A stretch of 64,000 bases of DNA from NCBI RefSeq assembly GCF_009796825.1, contig NZ_CP047030.1:744001-808000 (forward strand), written 5' to 3'. Below the pieces are notes generated by a model. The model was not told the DNA's origin, searched no databases, and worked only from the letters and a program-made list of their open reading frames with translations. Below, one piece after another: positions 8,490 through 17,512 of the stretch; positions within the stretch are counted from its first letter, which is position 1; each line of letters begins with the position of its first letter. Source of the stretch: Algibacter sp. L3A6 (GTDB lineage Bacteria; Bacteroidota; Bacteroidia; Flavobacteriales; Flavobacteriaceae). The position numbers and the translations under genes are program-made.

Positions 8490-11045
8490 TTAGTTTTTCA
8501 AATTATATTCAATCCTTGCTATTAAGTCTCTGTAATGTGCCTTGGTAGCTCGGTCTCCTCTATTTTCTTTTTTCTTTAAAAGCTTCAACACTTTTTCTAG
8601 CGCAGCTCTTTTACTAGTACCTATATCTGCAACTCTTGGCAAATATGAAAAATGTATATTCTTAAAATTATTATCTTCTTCGGAAATTGTTTTTTCTTTT
8701 GTTTTTTCTAATAATTTATTTCGATCTACCGTTAAAACATCGATGTAGTTTTTTTGAGTAATACGATCGAACATATCTAAAGATTTACCCTTTTGCGTAT
8801 TTGCAAAAATGGCATCGAACAACCTATCGAAAACATACTGTTCCGTAAAAGGCTCACTATCTTTATCGACTAATACTTCATTTTCGGTAATACGCATTAA
8901 CCTATCCGTTTTTATTAAAGCATAAATGGCATTGGTTTGGTGAATACGCAACATAGATACTGGCGAATAATAGCGTTCGCCATCTGGAGCATCTCTAACG
9001 GCAAAAACTTTATTAATAATCTCTGGCGTAAACAACCATTTCTGGGGTAAAACGGCATTATCAATAATATATTTTAAAGCTTCCTTTTGCATTTTTGCAG
9101 GTACGGGCTCAAAGGTGTTTTTGCCATCGCCATAAACGGTATTATTAACATAAACGCCACCAATATTTGCCATAACATGACCATTATAGGTGCCCCATTG
9201 ATCTATAACTGCTTTGTATAGTTTTGATGCTTTATAATAATCTTTACCTTCTTCTTCCGTCCAATCTAAAATATTAGGCAGTATTCTCTTTAAGTTTTTA
9301 AGTCCGTACTCACTAGCTTTAACGGCATTATCTCCCAAATCTTCACTTTGCGATCGTGGATCTACCACCTCAGCTTGTTGTGCGCCATAAAAATATAACG
9401 GATCGTTTTCATGTTTACGAATCCATTGATTTAATAAGGGTATTTCTTGATGTGCTGTTGTGTTTTCAATCCATCTATATCCCCAATCGATAGCATATTT
9501 ATCATACACCCCAATTTTAGGTGTAATATCAGTAACGTTATCTTCTGGTTGCGCTACATAATTAAAACGCGCATAATCCATAATTGAAGGTGCTGTACCG
9601 CCCATTTTAGAGGTAAACGTTTTAGAACGTAACGAATCTACAGGGTAGCTAAAAGATGCGCCCATATTATGCTTTAAACCAAACGTATGACCAACCTCGT
9701 GCGATGACACAAAACGAATAGCCTCGCCCATATGCTCATTAGAAAATGTATTCGCTCTTGCTTTAGGATCTATTGGCCCTGTTTGTACACGAATCCAGGA
9801 ATGCAAACCTTTCATTAGGTTATGCCACCAAATAATATCCGACTCTAATATTTCACCACTTCGTGGATCGACTACAGAAGGCCCCATAGCGTTTTGCTTC
9901 TCGGAGGCAGCGTATGTAATTACCGAATATCTCACATCGTCGGCATCAAAATTTTTATCTTCTTCCGAAGGAAACTTCACTTTTATTACATTTTTAAAAC
10001 CAGCGGCTTCAAAAGCAACATTCCAATCGTAAACCCCTTGTTCTATATAAGGTCTCCATTGTTTTGGAGTTGCAGGATCTAAATAATAAACAATCTGTTT
10101 TTTGGGTTGCACCAATTCACCTTGCTTATATTTTTCTATATCTTCTTTTTTAGGTTCTAATCGCCATCTCGTAATCATACCTCTAGTTTCCACTTCTTGC
10201 TGCGCATCAGAAAAATAATCCATTGGCTTTGTAAAATATCCGATCCGTTTGTCTGAAAAACGAGGTTTCATTACATCCGTTGGTAATAAAACAATATTTG
10301 TGGTTACACCAATAGTTAAAGGTAAAGTTGGACTTCCACCTTCACTAACCGAAGTTGTTAATAGCGATTTTACAACAACGTTTTCTGGAAAAGATTTAAT
10401 AGATTCTAAAATAGATAAGTTTGCCTTTACACTTCCTCCTAAACCAATATTAGTAAGCAAATCGCTAAAGCTCTTTTCTTTACCGTTAAATATTTTATTT
10501 ACTTTTATAAATACAGAAGTAGAGTCGGTATTTTTTGTTTCAATTTTAAATTCTTCTATAATAGATTCTCCAAAATTATCTTTCACAGATAAGGTAATAG
10601 CATCGTTTTTTGGAGATTGCACTCTTGGGTTTACAGTTTTAACCCAAACCTTATTAAGCACGGTATCTCTATAAAAACGAACCAACTTGGTTTCAAAAGT
10701 CATCCCTTTATTTAAGCCATGCCCATTTAAAGCATAAGGCACGCTAGACACTTTATTTACAATTAGTAAATCTCGAGAAAGCAACGAGTCTGGTACTTCA
10801 AAATAATAATCTTCTTTAATAGAATATACATTAAACAAGCCTTTTTTAACATGGCCGTCTTTTAAAAACTTCTTGTAGGTTAGTTTTTTATCATCCGTAG
10901 AATCTATAGAATCGCTTTCTACTTGGTTTTCTTTGTCGTTTTTTTCTTTTTTGTCTTGAGCATAACCAGAAAAACTGGAAGCTAACAAAACAAAAAGTAT
11001 TAAAACTTTACCCAATAACTCACCTTTAAAAGAAGAGAACCTCAT
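8490..11045 (-). CDS. Secreted zinc-dependent metalloprotease (DUF5117/DUF4953/DUF5118 type)
   Basis: A large exported metalloprotease of about 851 residues. I choose the ATG at 11045 (MRFSSFKGELLGKVLILF), which gives a proper signal peptide ending near FSGYAQ. The longer reading to 11123 has an implausible N-terminus. The extended zinc site HEVGHTFGLKH (His449, Glu450, His453, His459) is of the metzincin form HExxHxxGxxH. A Met-turn, PSIMDY, lies about 30 residues later. The flanking regions match the Bacteroidota family annotated as zinc-dependent metalloprotease with DUF5117, DUF4953 and DUF5118. It is the first gene of an operon with susC and susD, and a LytTR two-component pair lies immediately upstream. 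It probably degrades extracellular or periplasmic protein to feed the transporter. Confidence 0.88.
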   Translation of the reverse strand: MRFSSFKGELLGKVLILFVLLASSFSGYAQDKKEKNDKENQVESDSIDSTDDKKLTYKKFLKDGHVKKGLFNVYSIKEDYYFEVPDSLLSRDLLIVNKVSSVPYALNGHGLNKGMTFETKLVRFYRDTVLNKVWVKTVNPRVQSPKNDAITLSVKDNFGESIIEEFKIETKNTDSTSVFIKVNKIFNGKEKSFSDLLTNIGLGGSVKANLSILESIKSFPENVVVKSLLTTSVSEGGSPTLPLTIGVTTNIVLLPTDVMKPRFSDKRIGYFTKPMDYFSDAQQEVETRGMITRWRLEPKKEDIEKYKQGELVQPKKQIVYYLDPATPKQWRPYIEQGVYDWNVAFEAAGFKNVIKVKFPSEEDKNFDADDVRYSVITYAASEKQNAMGPSVVDPRSGEILESDIIWWHNLMKGLHSWIRVQTGPIDPKARANTFSNEHMGEAIRFVSSHEVGHTFGLKHNMGASFSYPVDSLRSKTFTSKMGGTAPSIMDYARFNYVAQPEDNVTDITPKIGVYDKYAIDWGYRWIENTTAHQEIPLLNQWIRKHENDPLYFYGAQQAEVVDPRSQSEDLGDNAVKASEYGLKNLKRILPNILDWTEEEGKDYYKASKLYKAVIDQWGTYNGHVMANIGGVYVNNTVYGDGKNTFEPVPAKMQKEALKYIIDNAVLPQKWLFTPEIINKVFAVRDAPDGERYYSPVSMLRIHQTNAIYALIKTDRLMRITENEVLVDKDSEPFTEQYVFDRLFDAIFANTQKGKSLDMFDRITQKNYIDVLTVDRNKLLEKTKEKTISEEDNNFKNIHFSYLPRVADIGTSKRAALEKVLKLLKKKENRGDRATKAHYRDLIARIEYNLKN

Positions 11046-11075
11046 AATTGATTTTATTAAGAAACCAAATTTGCA

Positions 11076-11132
11076 CGAAATTAACAGGTTAACAAAACAG
11101 AATGGAGTGAACTCATTAAACAAGGGAGTGAA
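11076..11132 (-). promoter_or_regulatory. Putative LytTR operator (two direct repeats) and promoter for the metalloprotease-SusCD operon
   Basis: The plus-strand octamer GGAGTGAA occurs twice, at 11104-11111 and 11125-11132, 21 bp start to start or two helical turns. LytTR response regulators such as E. coli YpdB and BtsR bind pairs of direct repeats with this periodicity. Twenty nt downstream on the minus strand is TAATTTCG (11083-11076), a seven-of-eight match to TAnnTTTG. That gives a leader of about 25 nt to the ATG at 11045. The regulator gene lies one gene upstream. The site lies between the kinase stop and the metalloprotease start. Binding is inferred. Confidence 0.5.
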
Positions 11133-11135
11133 ATA

Positions 11136-12779
11136 CTATTTTGAACTGATATACGGTAATACACACACAAATTCGCCATTAATAACCTCAGTTTTAAAGG
11201 TCGAAATTTGATAGTATTGATACGTATTTCCTAAATAATTAAGCCCAATGTGGTGACTATCTTTAGCTTTATGCTTTCTTGGTGTAAAGTTGTTTTTAAC
11301 GGTAATAAAATCGCTATTAATAATAACATCTATGATTAAGGGTTTTTGTTTCGTTATTTCGTTATGCTTTATCGCATTTTCCACCAAGGTTTCTAAAGAT
11401 AAAAATGGAATTTTCCGAAGTAAAACTTTATCATCACAATTATTTATAATAGATACTTTTAAACTTTTATTAAATCTAATTTCTTGTAAAAACACATATT
11501 GCTCTAAAAATGTAAGTTCGTTTTTTAAGGAAATTAAATTCCCATCCCTTTCATCTAAAAGATACCTATACACATCGGCAAGTTTTAAAACAAATTGCTG
11601 AGAGAGCTCGGGATTTAAATCTATTAAAACATGTAAAGAATTTAAACTGTTGAATAAAAAATGTGGATTTATCTTTTTCTTTAATTGATTTAATTGCAGC
11701 ACCGCATTTTCTTTTTGATACTTTTCGTTAACGTTTATTAGATGCTCTTTCTCTTCTAAAACTTTTAAATTTTCTAGATACTCCTTTTTCATTTGCAACC
11801 TAGAAGCTAACAAAAGCAGCATAAAGGTAGAAAATGCCAAAAAACTAATCCATGAAAAATACCGTTGTATATTTTTTGTAGTTTCTTTTAAGTGAATATC
11901 TATCGGAAAACTCACAATTACAATTAAAGGTGTATCGCCCGTTTTTATGGTATCGTAATAACGTAATACCTCTAATCCCAAAAACTCAGAAGTTGCTTTA
12001 TCTTTTAGCGAGTTTACATTTTCTGGTACATAATAACCATTAATTTTTAAGGAACTTTTTAAAATGGTCTCAATGGAAATAGTATCGAAATACATATCTA
12101 TTTTTTTGCCAATATATTTAGTATCGGGGTGCAAAATACAAACACCATCTTTATTGGTCACTACAGTGTAACCACCATCGCCTTTATAGGTTTCAGAGAA
12201 ATATGTCCAAAACGCAATTAAATCCACATCGTAACCAAAATAGATTACCGTATCATCTGGCAACTTTTTGGCATAAATTTTTCGGTTTATTACCTTTTCA
12301 TTTTTAGAGATAATAGTATCTATTAAAACAACCTGATTTACAAACCGAACATCTTTTAAAACAGCCTGTATCTCTTGAGCATACCCAGCATCCTTGTTAT
12401 TAGAAAAATATGTTTCATCTACATTGTTTTCTAGAGCTAAAGAGACAAAACTGTTATGTATGCTATGGTGTTCTATCACCAAATCTCCAGTGAAAAGTAA
12501 CTTCTCTCTCAGAAATTCAAAAGTATTATTTTCTGAATTTTGAATAATTTTTTGCGACTTTTTTAATCCGCTATTTAACTGATTAAATTCGAAGGCAACA
12601 ATATTTTCTTTTGATTTTAAATTACCCTGAATAATATCTTGAATTAAATCTTCGGTAACCGAGGTTATTTTTGGAGTTATTAACGAACTACCTATAAAAA
12701 AAACAGCAATAAGTAAAATACTTATGTAGAGATACTGTTGATGTTTTTTTAAACGTGTCCAGAATTTGGATGACTGCAT
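11136..12779 (-). CDS. LytS-family sensor histidine kinase with Cache domain
   Basis: A 547-residue membrane kinase. TM1 (about 17-35) and TM2 (about 307-327) flank a periplasmic region of about 270 residues. That region contains the dCache-like segment GDGGYTVVTNKDGVCILHPDTKYIGKK, written here only for its key residues Tyr204, Asp211, His217-Pro218 and Gly224. A short coiled coil (335-370) leads to the His_kinase domain with KINPHFLFNSLN (His373 predicted phosphorylated). The ATPase domain has ETLVENAIKHNE as N-box. Its ligand is unknown; Cache domains commonly bind amino acids or small acids, which would fit a protein-degradation locus. It is translated directly after the response regulator (1 bp gap). 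Confidence 0.9.
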   Translation of the reverse strand: MQSSKFWTRLKKHQQYLYISILLIAVFFIGSSLITPKITSVTEDLIQDIIQGNLKSKENIVAFEFNQLNSGLKKSQKIIQNSENNTFEFLREKLLFTGDLVIEHHSIHNSFVSLALENNVDETYFSNNKDAGYAQEIQAVLKDVRFVNQVVLIDTIISKNEKVINRKIYAKKLPDDTVIYFGYDVDLIAFWTYFSETYKGDGGYTVVTNKDGVCILHPDTKYIGKKIDMYFDTISIETILKSSLKINGYYVPENVNSLKDKATSEFLGLEVLRYYDTIKTGDTPLIVIVSFPIDIHLKETTKNIQRYFSWISFLAFSTFMLLLLASRLQMKKEYLENLKVLEEKEHLINVNEKYQKENAVLQLNQLKKKINPHFLFNSLNSLHVLIDLNPELSQQFVLKLADVYRYLLDERDGNLISLKNELTFLEQYVFLQEIRFNKSLKVSIINNCDDKVLLRKIPFLSLETLVENAIKHNEITKQKPLIIDVIINSDFITVKNNFTPRKHKAKDSHHIGLNYLGNTYQYYQISTFKTEVINGEFVCVLPYISSK

Positions 12780-12780
12780 A

Positions 12781-13551
12781 TTATTTATTTAACCACGCTT
12801 TAAAAGCATTAACATTTTTAGAACTAATAAAAATAAAATCTTTAATATTTGGAGAGGGCTCTAGTTCTATTTTTAATCTATTCTGACTGTATTTTACAAT
12901 CGTTTTTATGGCGTTATGCCTAACTATAAATTTTCTGTTTATTTTAAAAAAATCTTTTTTTGATAATTTTAATTCTAGATTCAATATGGTATCATCATAC
13001 AAATAACTTTCGCCTGTAGTTGTATATAAAAAAAGCGATTTATTTTCGGCCATAAAATAAGCAATCTCTTTATGAGTAATAGACAACAACTTGTCGCCTC
13101 TATAAACTAAAAAACGTTCCTGCTGGGTTTTACTATCTGTTGCCCCTTTTAAATGCGCCAATAAATGCTCTATTTGTCCATAATCTGCAGTTGGCGCTGC
13201 TGTGTAATCTACATACTTTCCAAGTGCCTTATCCAGTTTATGTTTGTCGTAAGGCTTTAACAAATAATCTATGGCAAAAAACTGAAAAGACTGTATAGCA
13301 TACTTATCAAATGCTGTTGTAAAAATAATAGGTGTCGTAATTTTTAAGGTTTCGAAAATCTCAAAACTTTCACCATCACCTAAATGAATATCACTTAAAA
13401 TTAAATCGCAACTATTGTTCTTAAACCACTCTATAGATTGCGCTACACTTTCTAAGCGTTTTTTAATAGTAAGTTTATGTTCACTTTTTAACAACAACTT
13501 CTCTAAAGATTCTGCTGCTAAATCTTCATCTTCAATAATAACAACCTCCAT
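12781..13551 (-). CDS. LytTR-family response regulator
   Basis: A 256-residue response regulator. I start at the ATG at 13551 (MEVVIIEDEDLAAESL); a start 42 bp upstream would precede the receiver fold. The receiver domain has an acidic pocket at residues 7-9, phosphoacceptor Asp54 in LILSDIHLGDG, and FTTAFD and LLKP motifs. The C-terminal LytTR DNA-binding domain covers about 145-256, with GDKLLSITHKEIAYFMAENK and FKINRKFIVRHNAI. It is the partner of the adjacent kinase. The likely target is the direct-repeat site at 11104-11132 in front of the metalloprotease operon. Confidence 0.92.
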   Translation of the reverse strand: MEVVIIEDEDLAAESLEKLLLKSEHKLTIKKRLESVAQSIEWFKNNSCDLILSDIHLGDGESFEIFETLKITTPIIFTTAFDKYAIQSFQFFAIDYLLKPYDKHKLDKALGKYVDYTAAPTADYGQIEHLLAHLKGATDSKTQQERFLVYRGDKLLSITHKEIAYFMAENKSLFLYTTTGESYLYDDTILNLELKLSKKDFFKINRKFIVRHNAIKTIVKYSQNRLKIELEPSPNIKDFIFISSKNVNAFKAWLNK

Positions 13552-13808
13552 TATAATTGGTTTTATTCTATCATTTTTAAAACGCAAAAACACGTGCTAC
13601 ATGATAATGTTATAAACAGCTATCAACACGTTGTTTTGGGTATAAAAAAAATTAAATATATGGCAGAAGGTGCTCCGCCCTTATAGATACTAATTTAAAG
13701 ATGCAAAGATAAGTCTAATCTTATTTTAAACTAACAATACGAAAACCTTTTTGTTTTTAGCGACTTACAAACTCGGCTTTTAGCTTTTTACCAGAAACTG
13801 CGCAATTG

Positions 13809-14432
13809 TTATTTTTTAAAGACAAAACTAATTAATCTAGGTAATCCATGTTCCGCTCCTTCATCAAACCATTCTTTTAATTCAACCAATTCCAAACCAC
13901 TTTTTTTGGCTTCATTAATATATTCTGAAACGTGATGAATATAAACCTCTAGTTCCTTGGTACCTGCCTCGGTTTCGTATCTAGCTTTACTACCCGAGTA
14001 TTGTTTAAAAGGATGTAATTCACTTATAAAAAACAGGCCGTTCTTTTTTAATTTTAAATATGCTTGATTGAAAATATAATCTAAATTCTCTATATGTTCT
14101 AGCGTTAAACTACAAGTGATAAGGTCGAAAAAATTATTATCGACGCCCCAATTTTGGATTAAGTCTGCTTTTTCGAAAGTAACCTTGCTGTCTACTATTT
14201 TCTCTTTTGCTTTGTTCAGCATTTCTTCTGAAAAATCTAAACCTATAATCTGCTGCGCATGCGTTAATAGCCATTCGGTATTTTTACCTGTGCCACACCC
14301 CAACTCTAGCACATTGCTAAACTTATATTCACTTAAGGTTTCAATGGTGCACTTTTTATCTAAATCTCGCGTGCGGTTTTCGTTGGTGTCGTATTGATTG
14401 GCCCAAATATCATAGGCTTGCTCTATGCTCAT
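13809..14432 (-). CDS. Class I SAM-dependent methyltransferase
   Basis: A 207-residue cytosolic methyltransferase. Motif I VLELGCGTG (41-49), the acidic loop GLDFSEEML (64-72), motif III-like ADLIQNW and LEHIENLDYIF (111-121) define a Rossmann-fold methyltransferase of the UbiE/COQ5/type-11 kind. There is no substrate-specific motif I recognise. It is monocistronic. A gap of about 250 bp separates it from the response-regulator gene and a terminator separates it from the M16 gene, so it need not belong to either Sus locus. Confidence 0.88.
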   Translation of the reverse strand: MSIEQAYDIWANQYDTNENRTRDLDKKCTIETLSEYKFSNVLELGCGTGKNTEWLLTHAQQIIGLDFSEEMLNKAKEKIVDSKVTFEKADLIQNWGVDNNFFDLITCSLTLEHIENLDYIFNQAYLKLKKNGLFFISELHPFKQYSGSKARYETEAGTKELEVYIHHVSEYINEAKKSGLELVELKEWFDEGAEHGLPRLISFVFKK

Positions 14433-14529
14433 GCTGTGCTATTTATTAGTACTCTAAAAAATTAACGCTGTAGTTTATGTAACTAATTTATCAAATAAAT
14501 TTCATTTAGAAAATACGCCAAGGGTTTAA

Positions 14530-14562
14530 CAAAAAAACTTCCTTTAAAATTATAAAGGAAGC
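14530..14562 (-). terminator. Rho-independent terminator of the M16 peptidase gene
   Basis: The inverted repeat CTTCCTTTA (14538-14546) pairs with TAAAGGAAG (14553-14561). On the minus strand it is followed by a run of seven T. It lies about 40 bp after the M16 stop codon and ends the sigma/FecR-associated Sus operon. Confidence 0.8.
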
Positions 14563-14601
14563 TTTTCAAGTAACTATTAATTAGGGTTAGGGTATTTATC
14601 T

Positions 14602-17421
14602 TTACTCTTTTTTAGAGTATTCTTCTGGTAATAAAATAAACTCGGCATAATCTTTCATATCAAAATAATTATTGGCCGCATCTTTAAACATTTTAGAGTT
14701 CAACTTATTAATTTTACTTTCAAAATCTAAAATAGACTCTGGGTTTAAATCGTATTCATAAGCAGTTTTAAGCTTATAAAGCCAAAACGTGTTTACTTCT
14801 AAAAACTCCTTAGCATTTGCTAATTCAGCTTCCTTAATTTTATTAACATCTTCTTGAGACGGACCATGTTTTTTAATTTTTTCTATTTCTTCAAAAACTT
14901 TAGCCTTTAATTTTTCGATATTTTCAGGATCGCAAGAAAACCTTATATTAAGTCTAAACCACTGGTATGGAATATCTGAAGCAAACCCAGAAACTTTAAC
15001 ACCATAAACACCTGCCATTTTTTCTCTTAACTCTTCCGTTAATTTTATTTTGAGCACTTTTGCTAACAAGCTAATTTTCTCTTTTTCTTCTAACGAAAAA
15101 TTAAATGTACCAGTAAAACGCATATCAACTTGGCTTTTATTATCTAAACCTTTTATTACGGCTTCTTTAATACCGCCTTTTGCATAGCGCAGCCCAGTAT
15201 CTTTCCAAGTACTTTCTTCATTTAAATTAGAAGGTAAACTTCCTAAATATTGATTTACAAGTGGCTTAAGCACTTCTAAATCAACATTACCAACAACAAC
15301 AAACAAAAAGCCATTTGCTGATGAAAATCGCTCTTTATAAAAACTGTAAACCTCGTCTAAATCTAATTCTCTCTCTATTTGCTCTACAGTTTCTGGTATA
15401 GCTCTTAAATGATTTTGAGACATAACTTCGGTTATACGCTTTTCAAAAAAACCGCCAGGATTATTATCCGAATCTTTATACAACGATTTTAAACTTTCTT
15501 TTTTTGTATTAAATACAGCAGCATCTTTGTTTGGCTTAGTAAAATATAGGTTTACCATTTGCAACATACTTTCCAAATCTCCAGACGAGCTATTGCCAGA
15601 TACCAATTCGTTATAATAATTAATATAGGTTTTAAGCTTTAGGGTTTTTCCCATGTTGAGCTTTTTCAAATCAGCATCTGATATACCATTAACACCACTA
15701 GCACCAATAATACTACTAGCATTTCTAGCCGAAACATAAAGTGAATCTGGAGCCACAGAACTTCCTCCTGGTCTAAACCCGTTAAGTGATATTAAATCAT
15801 TTTGGAACTCAGTTGGTTTTACAACCACTGTAATACCGTTGGATAACTCCCAAGTTGTTGTATTAATCTTTTTATTATACGTTTCTTTTAAAACCTTACC
15901 TGGCTTTGGTTTTTCCGGCATTAATTGAATATCTCCTAATTTATCTTTATAAGGTTCTATAGACTTAGTTTTTACCTGTGTTAATATGCTTTCTATCTCG
16001 CGCTCTGTAGGCAATTTTAAATCACTTTTCTCTACAGATTTTAACAATACAGTCATATTATCATCTCTTACCCATTCTGTAGCTATGTTATTAACATCTT
16101 GCACTTTAACAGAAGGAAAAACCTCTGTATAAAACTGATATACAAATGCATCACTAGGTATAGGCTTAGCACCTGTAAAGTTATCAATATATTGCTCTAC
16201 ATAATATTTTGTAGAAATTTTACCTGTCTCTTTTTGACGTAAATCAGCATTATTCAATAACAGTTTTTTATAACGTTCCAGTTCTGTTTCTGTAAAACCA
16301 AATTGCTTAGCCCTCGAGCTTTCTATCAACAAGCGCGTTATGCCTTCATTAATTTTATCCTCCTTTAGTTTAGCATTTAAATAATAGCTATCCATATTGC
16401 TTAAAAAGTTTCCAATACCCGCATTCGTAGATAAGAAAGGAGAATTTGCTTCTAGCACTACATCGGATAATCTTTGGCGTAGCATACCAGAATAAAAGCT
16501 TTTTAATAATTCTATTTTATAGTCTTGTAAGGTTGTTACTGGCGTCTCTTCTTTTTTAACATAAACAGAAACACTAGCGCCTTGTGTTTCTTCATCTGTA
16601 ATTACAGATACCACAGGAGAACTGTTTTCTGGAATTTTATAATAGATTCTTTCCTTAGGGTTTTCGGGACCCTCAATACTACTAAAAAGGGATTTCACCT
16701 TTTTTTCGGCTTCTAGCACATCAAAATCTCCAACCAAAACTAAGGCCATTAAATCTGGACGATACCAATCTCTATAAAATCGTTTCATGGCATCATAATC
16801 CGAATTTAAAATAACATCTAATTTCCCTGCTGGAGCGCGCTCAGCATAGCGCGAATTATTGGTTAACTCACCTATAGACTTGTAATACATTCGCATACCT
16901 GCGCCTCCTCTTGCTCTAAGTTCTTCGGCAACAATACCACGTTCTTTATCGATTTCGTCATTTTCAAACGTGATACCATTTGCCCAATCTTTTAAAACTT
17001 GCAAACTGGTATTAAATGTTTCGGTATCGGTTGGTACAGATAATTTATAAACGGTTTCATCAAAACTAGTATGTGCGTTTAAATCTGCTCCAAACTCCAC
17101 ACCTAAACCTTGTAAGTAATCTATAAGTTTGTTTTTCTCAAAGCTTTCGGTTCCGTTAAAAGCCATATGTTCTACAAAGTGAGCTAAACCCTGTTGATCA
17201 TCGTCTTCTAAAATAGATCCGGCTTTAATAACCAATCTAAACTCAGCCTTATTTTGAGGTTTTGCATTATGTTTGATATAATATTTTAGTCCGTTGCTTA
17301 GTGTACCCATTTTAACGGTAGCATCGGCCGGTATTTTATTATTTAAATTAATGTTTTGCGAAATACCGTATATGCTATATAGGCACAAGATATTTGCAAA
17401 AACTATGTTTTTAATGTTCAT
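14602..17421 (-). CDS. M16 family zinc peptidase (pitrilysin/PqqL-like, two M16 units)
   Basis: A 939-residue exported peptidase. The signal peptide ends near YGISQ. The inverted zinc motif HFVEH (His81, Glu84, His85) is followed by KERGIVAEE (159-167), which supplies the third ligand. The second half repeats the M16 fold, including VVVGNVDLEVLKPLVNQYLGSLP (key residues near 710-730), but has no HxxEH, as is normal for full-length M16B enzymes. It follows susD by about 90 bp on the same strand and precedes a terminator, so it is the last gene of the FecR-SusC-SusD operon. It probably cleaves an imported protein or peptide in the periplasm. Confidence 0.93.
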   Translation of the reverse strand: MNIKNIVFANILCLYSIYGISQNINLNNKIPADATVKMGTLSNGLKYYIKHNAKPQNKAEFRLVIKAGSILEDDDQQGLAHFVEHMAFNGTESFEKNKLIDYLQGLGVEFGADLNAHTSFDETVYKLSVPTDTETFNTSLQVLKDWANGITFENDEIDKERGIVAEELRARGGAGMRMYYKSIGELTNNSRYAERAPAGKLDVILNSDYDAMKRFYRDWYRPDLMALVLVGDFDVLEAEKKVKSLFSSIEGPENPKERIYYKIPENSSPVVSVITDEETQGASVSVYVKKEETPVTTLQDYKIELLKSFYSGMLRQRLSDVVLEANSPFLSTNAGIGNFLSNMDSYYLNAKLKEDKINEGITRLLIESSRAKQFGFTETELERYKKLLLNNADLRQKETGKISTKYYVEQYIDNFTGAKPIPSDAFVYQFYTEVFPSVKVQDVNNIATEWVRDDNMTVLLKSVEKSDLKLPTEREIESILTQVKTKSIEPYKDKLGDIQLMPEKPKPGKVLKETYNKKINTTTWELSNGITVVVKPTEFQNDLISLNGFRPGGSSVAPDSLYVSARNASSIIGASGVNGISDADLKKLNMGKTLKLKTYINYYNELVSGNSSSGDLESMLQMVNLYFTKPNKDAAVFNTKKESLKSLYKDSDNNPGGFFEKRITEVMSQNHLRAIPETVEQIERELDLDEVYSFYKERFSSANGFLFVVVGNVDLEVLKPLVNQYLGSLPSNLNEESTWKDTGLRYAKGGIKEAVIKGLDNKSQVDMRFTGTFNFSLEEKEKISLLAKVLKIKLTEELREKMAGVYGVKVSGFASDIPYQWFRLNIRFSCDPENIEKLKAKVFEEIEKIKKHGPSQEDVNKIKEAELANAKEFLEVNTFWLYKLKTAYEYDLNPESILDFESKINKLNSKMFKDAANNYFDMKDYAEFILLPEEYSKKE

Positions 17422-17512
17422 GTTTTAGGAAATAAAAAATAGTGAAATAGAGCTTCAGACTGTTATATAGCTTGAAGCTCTATACTGACTAAATAATTGA
17501 AAAAATTAATTT

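Noticed and set aside
10249..10674. 141-codon plus-strand open frame inside the metalloprotease gene
   Set aside because: Antisense shadow of a strongly supported gene; no signal, domain or promoter of its own. The same applies to the other antisense frames inside the Sus, sulfatase and adhesin genes, such as 62375-62899.
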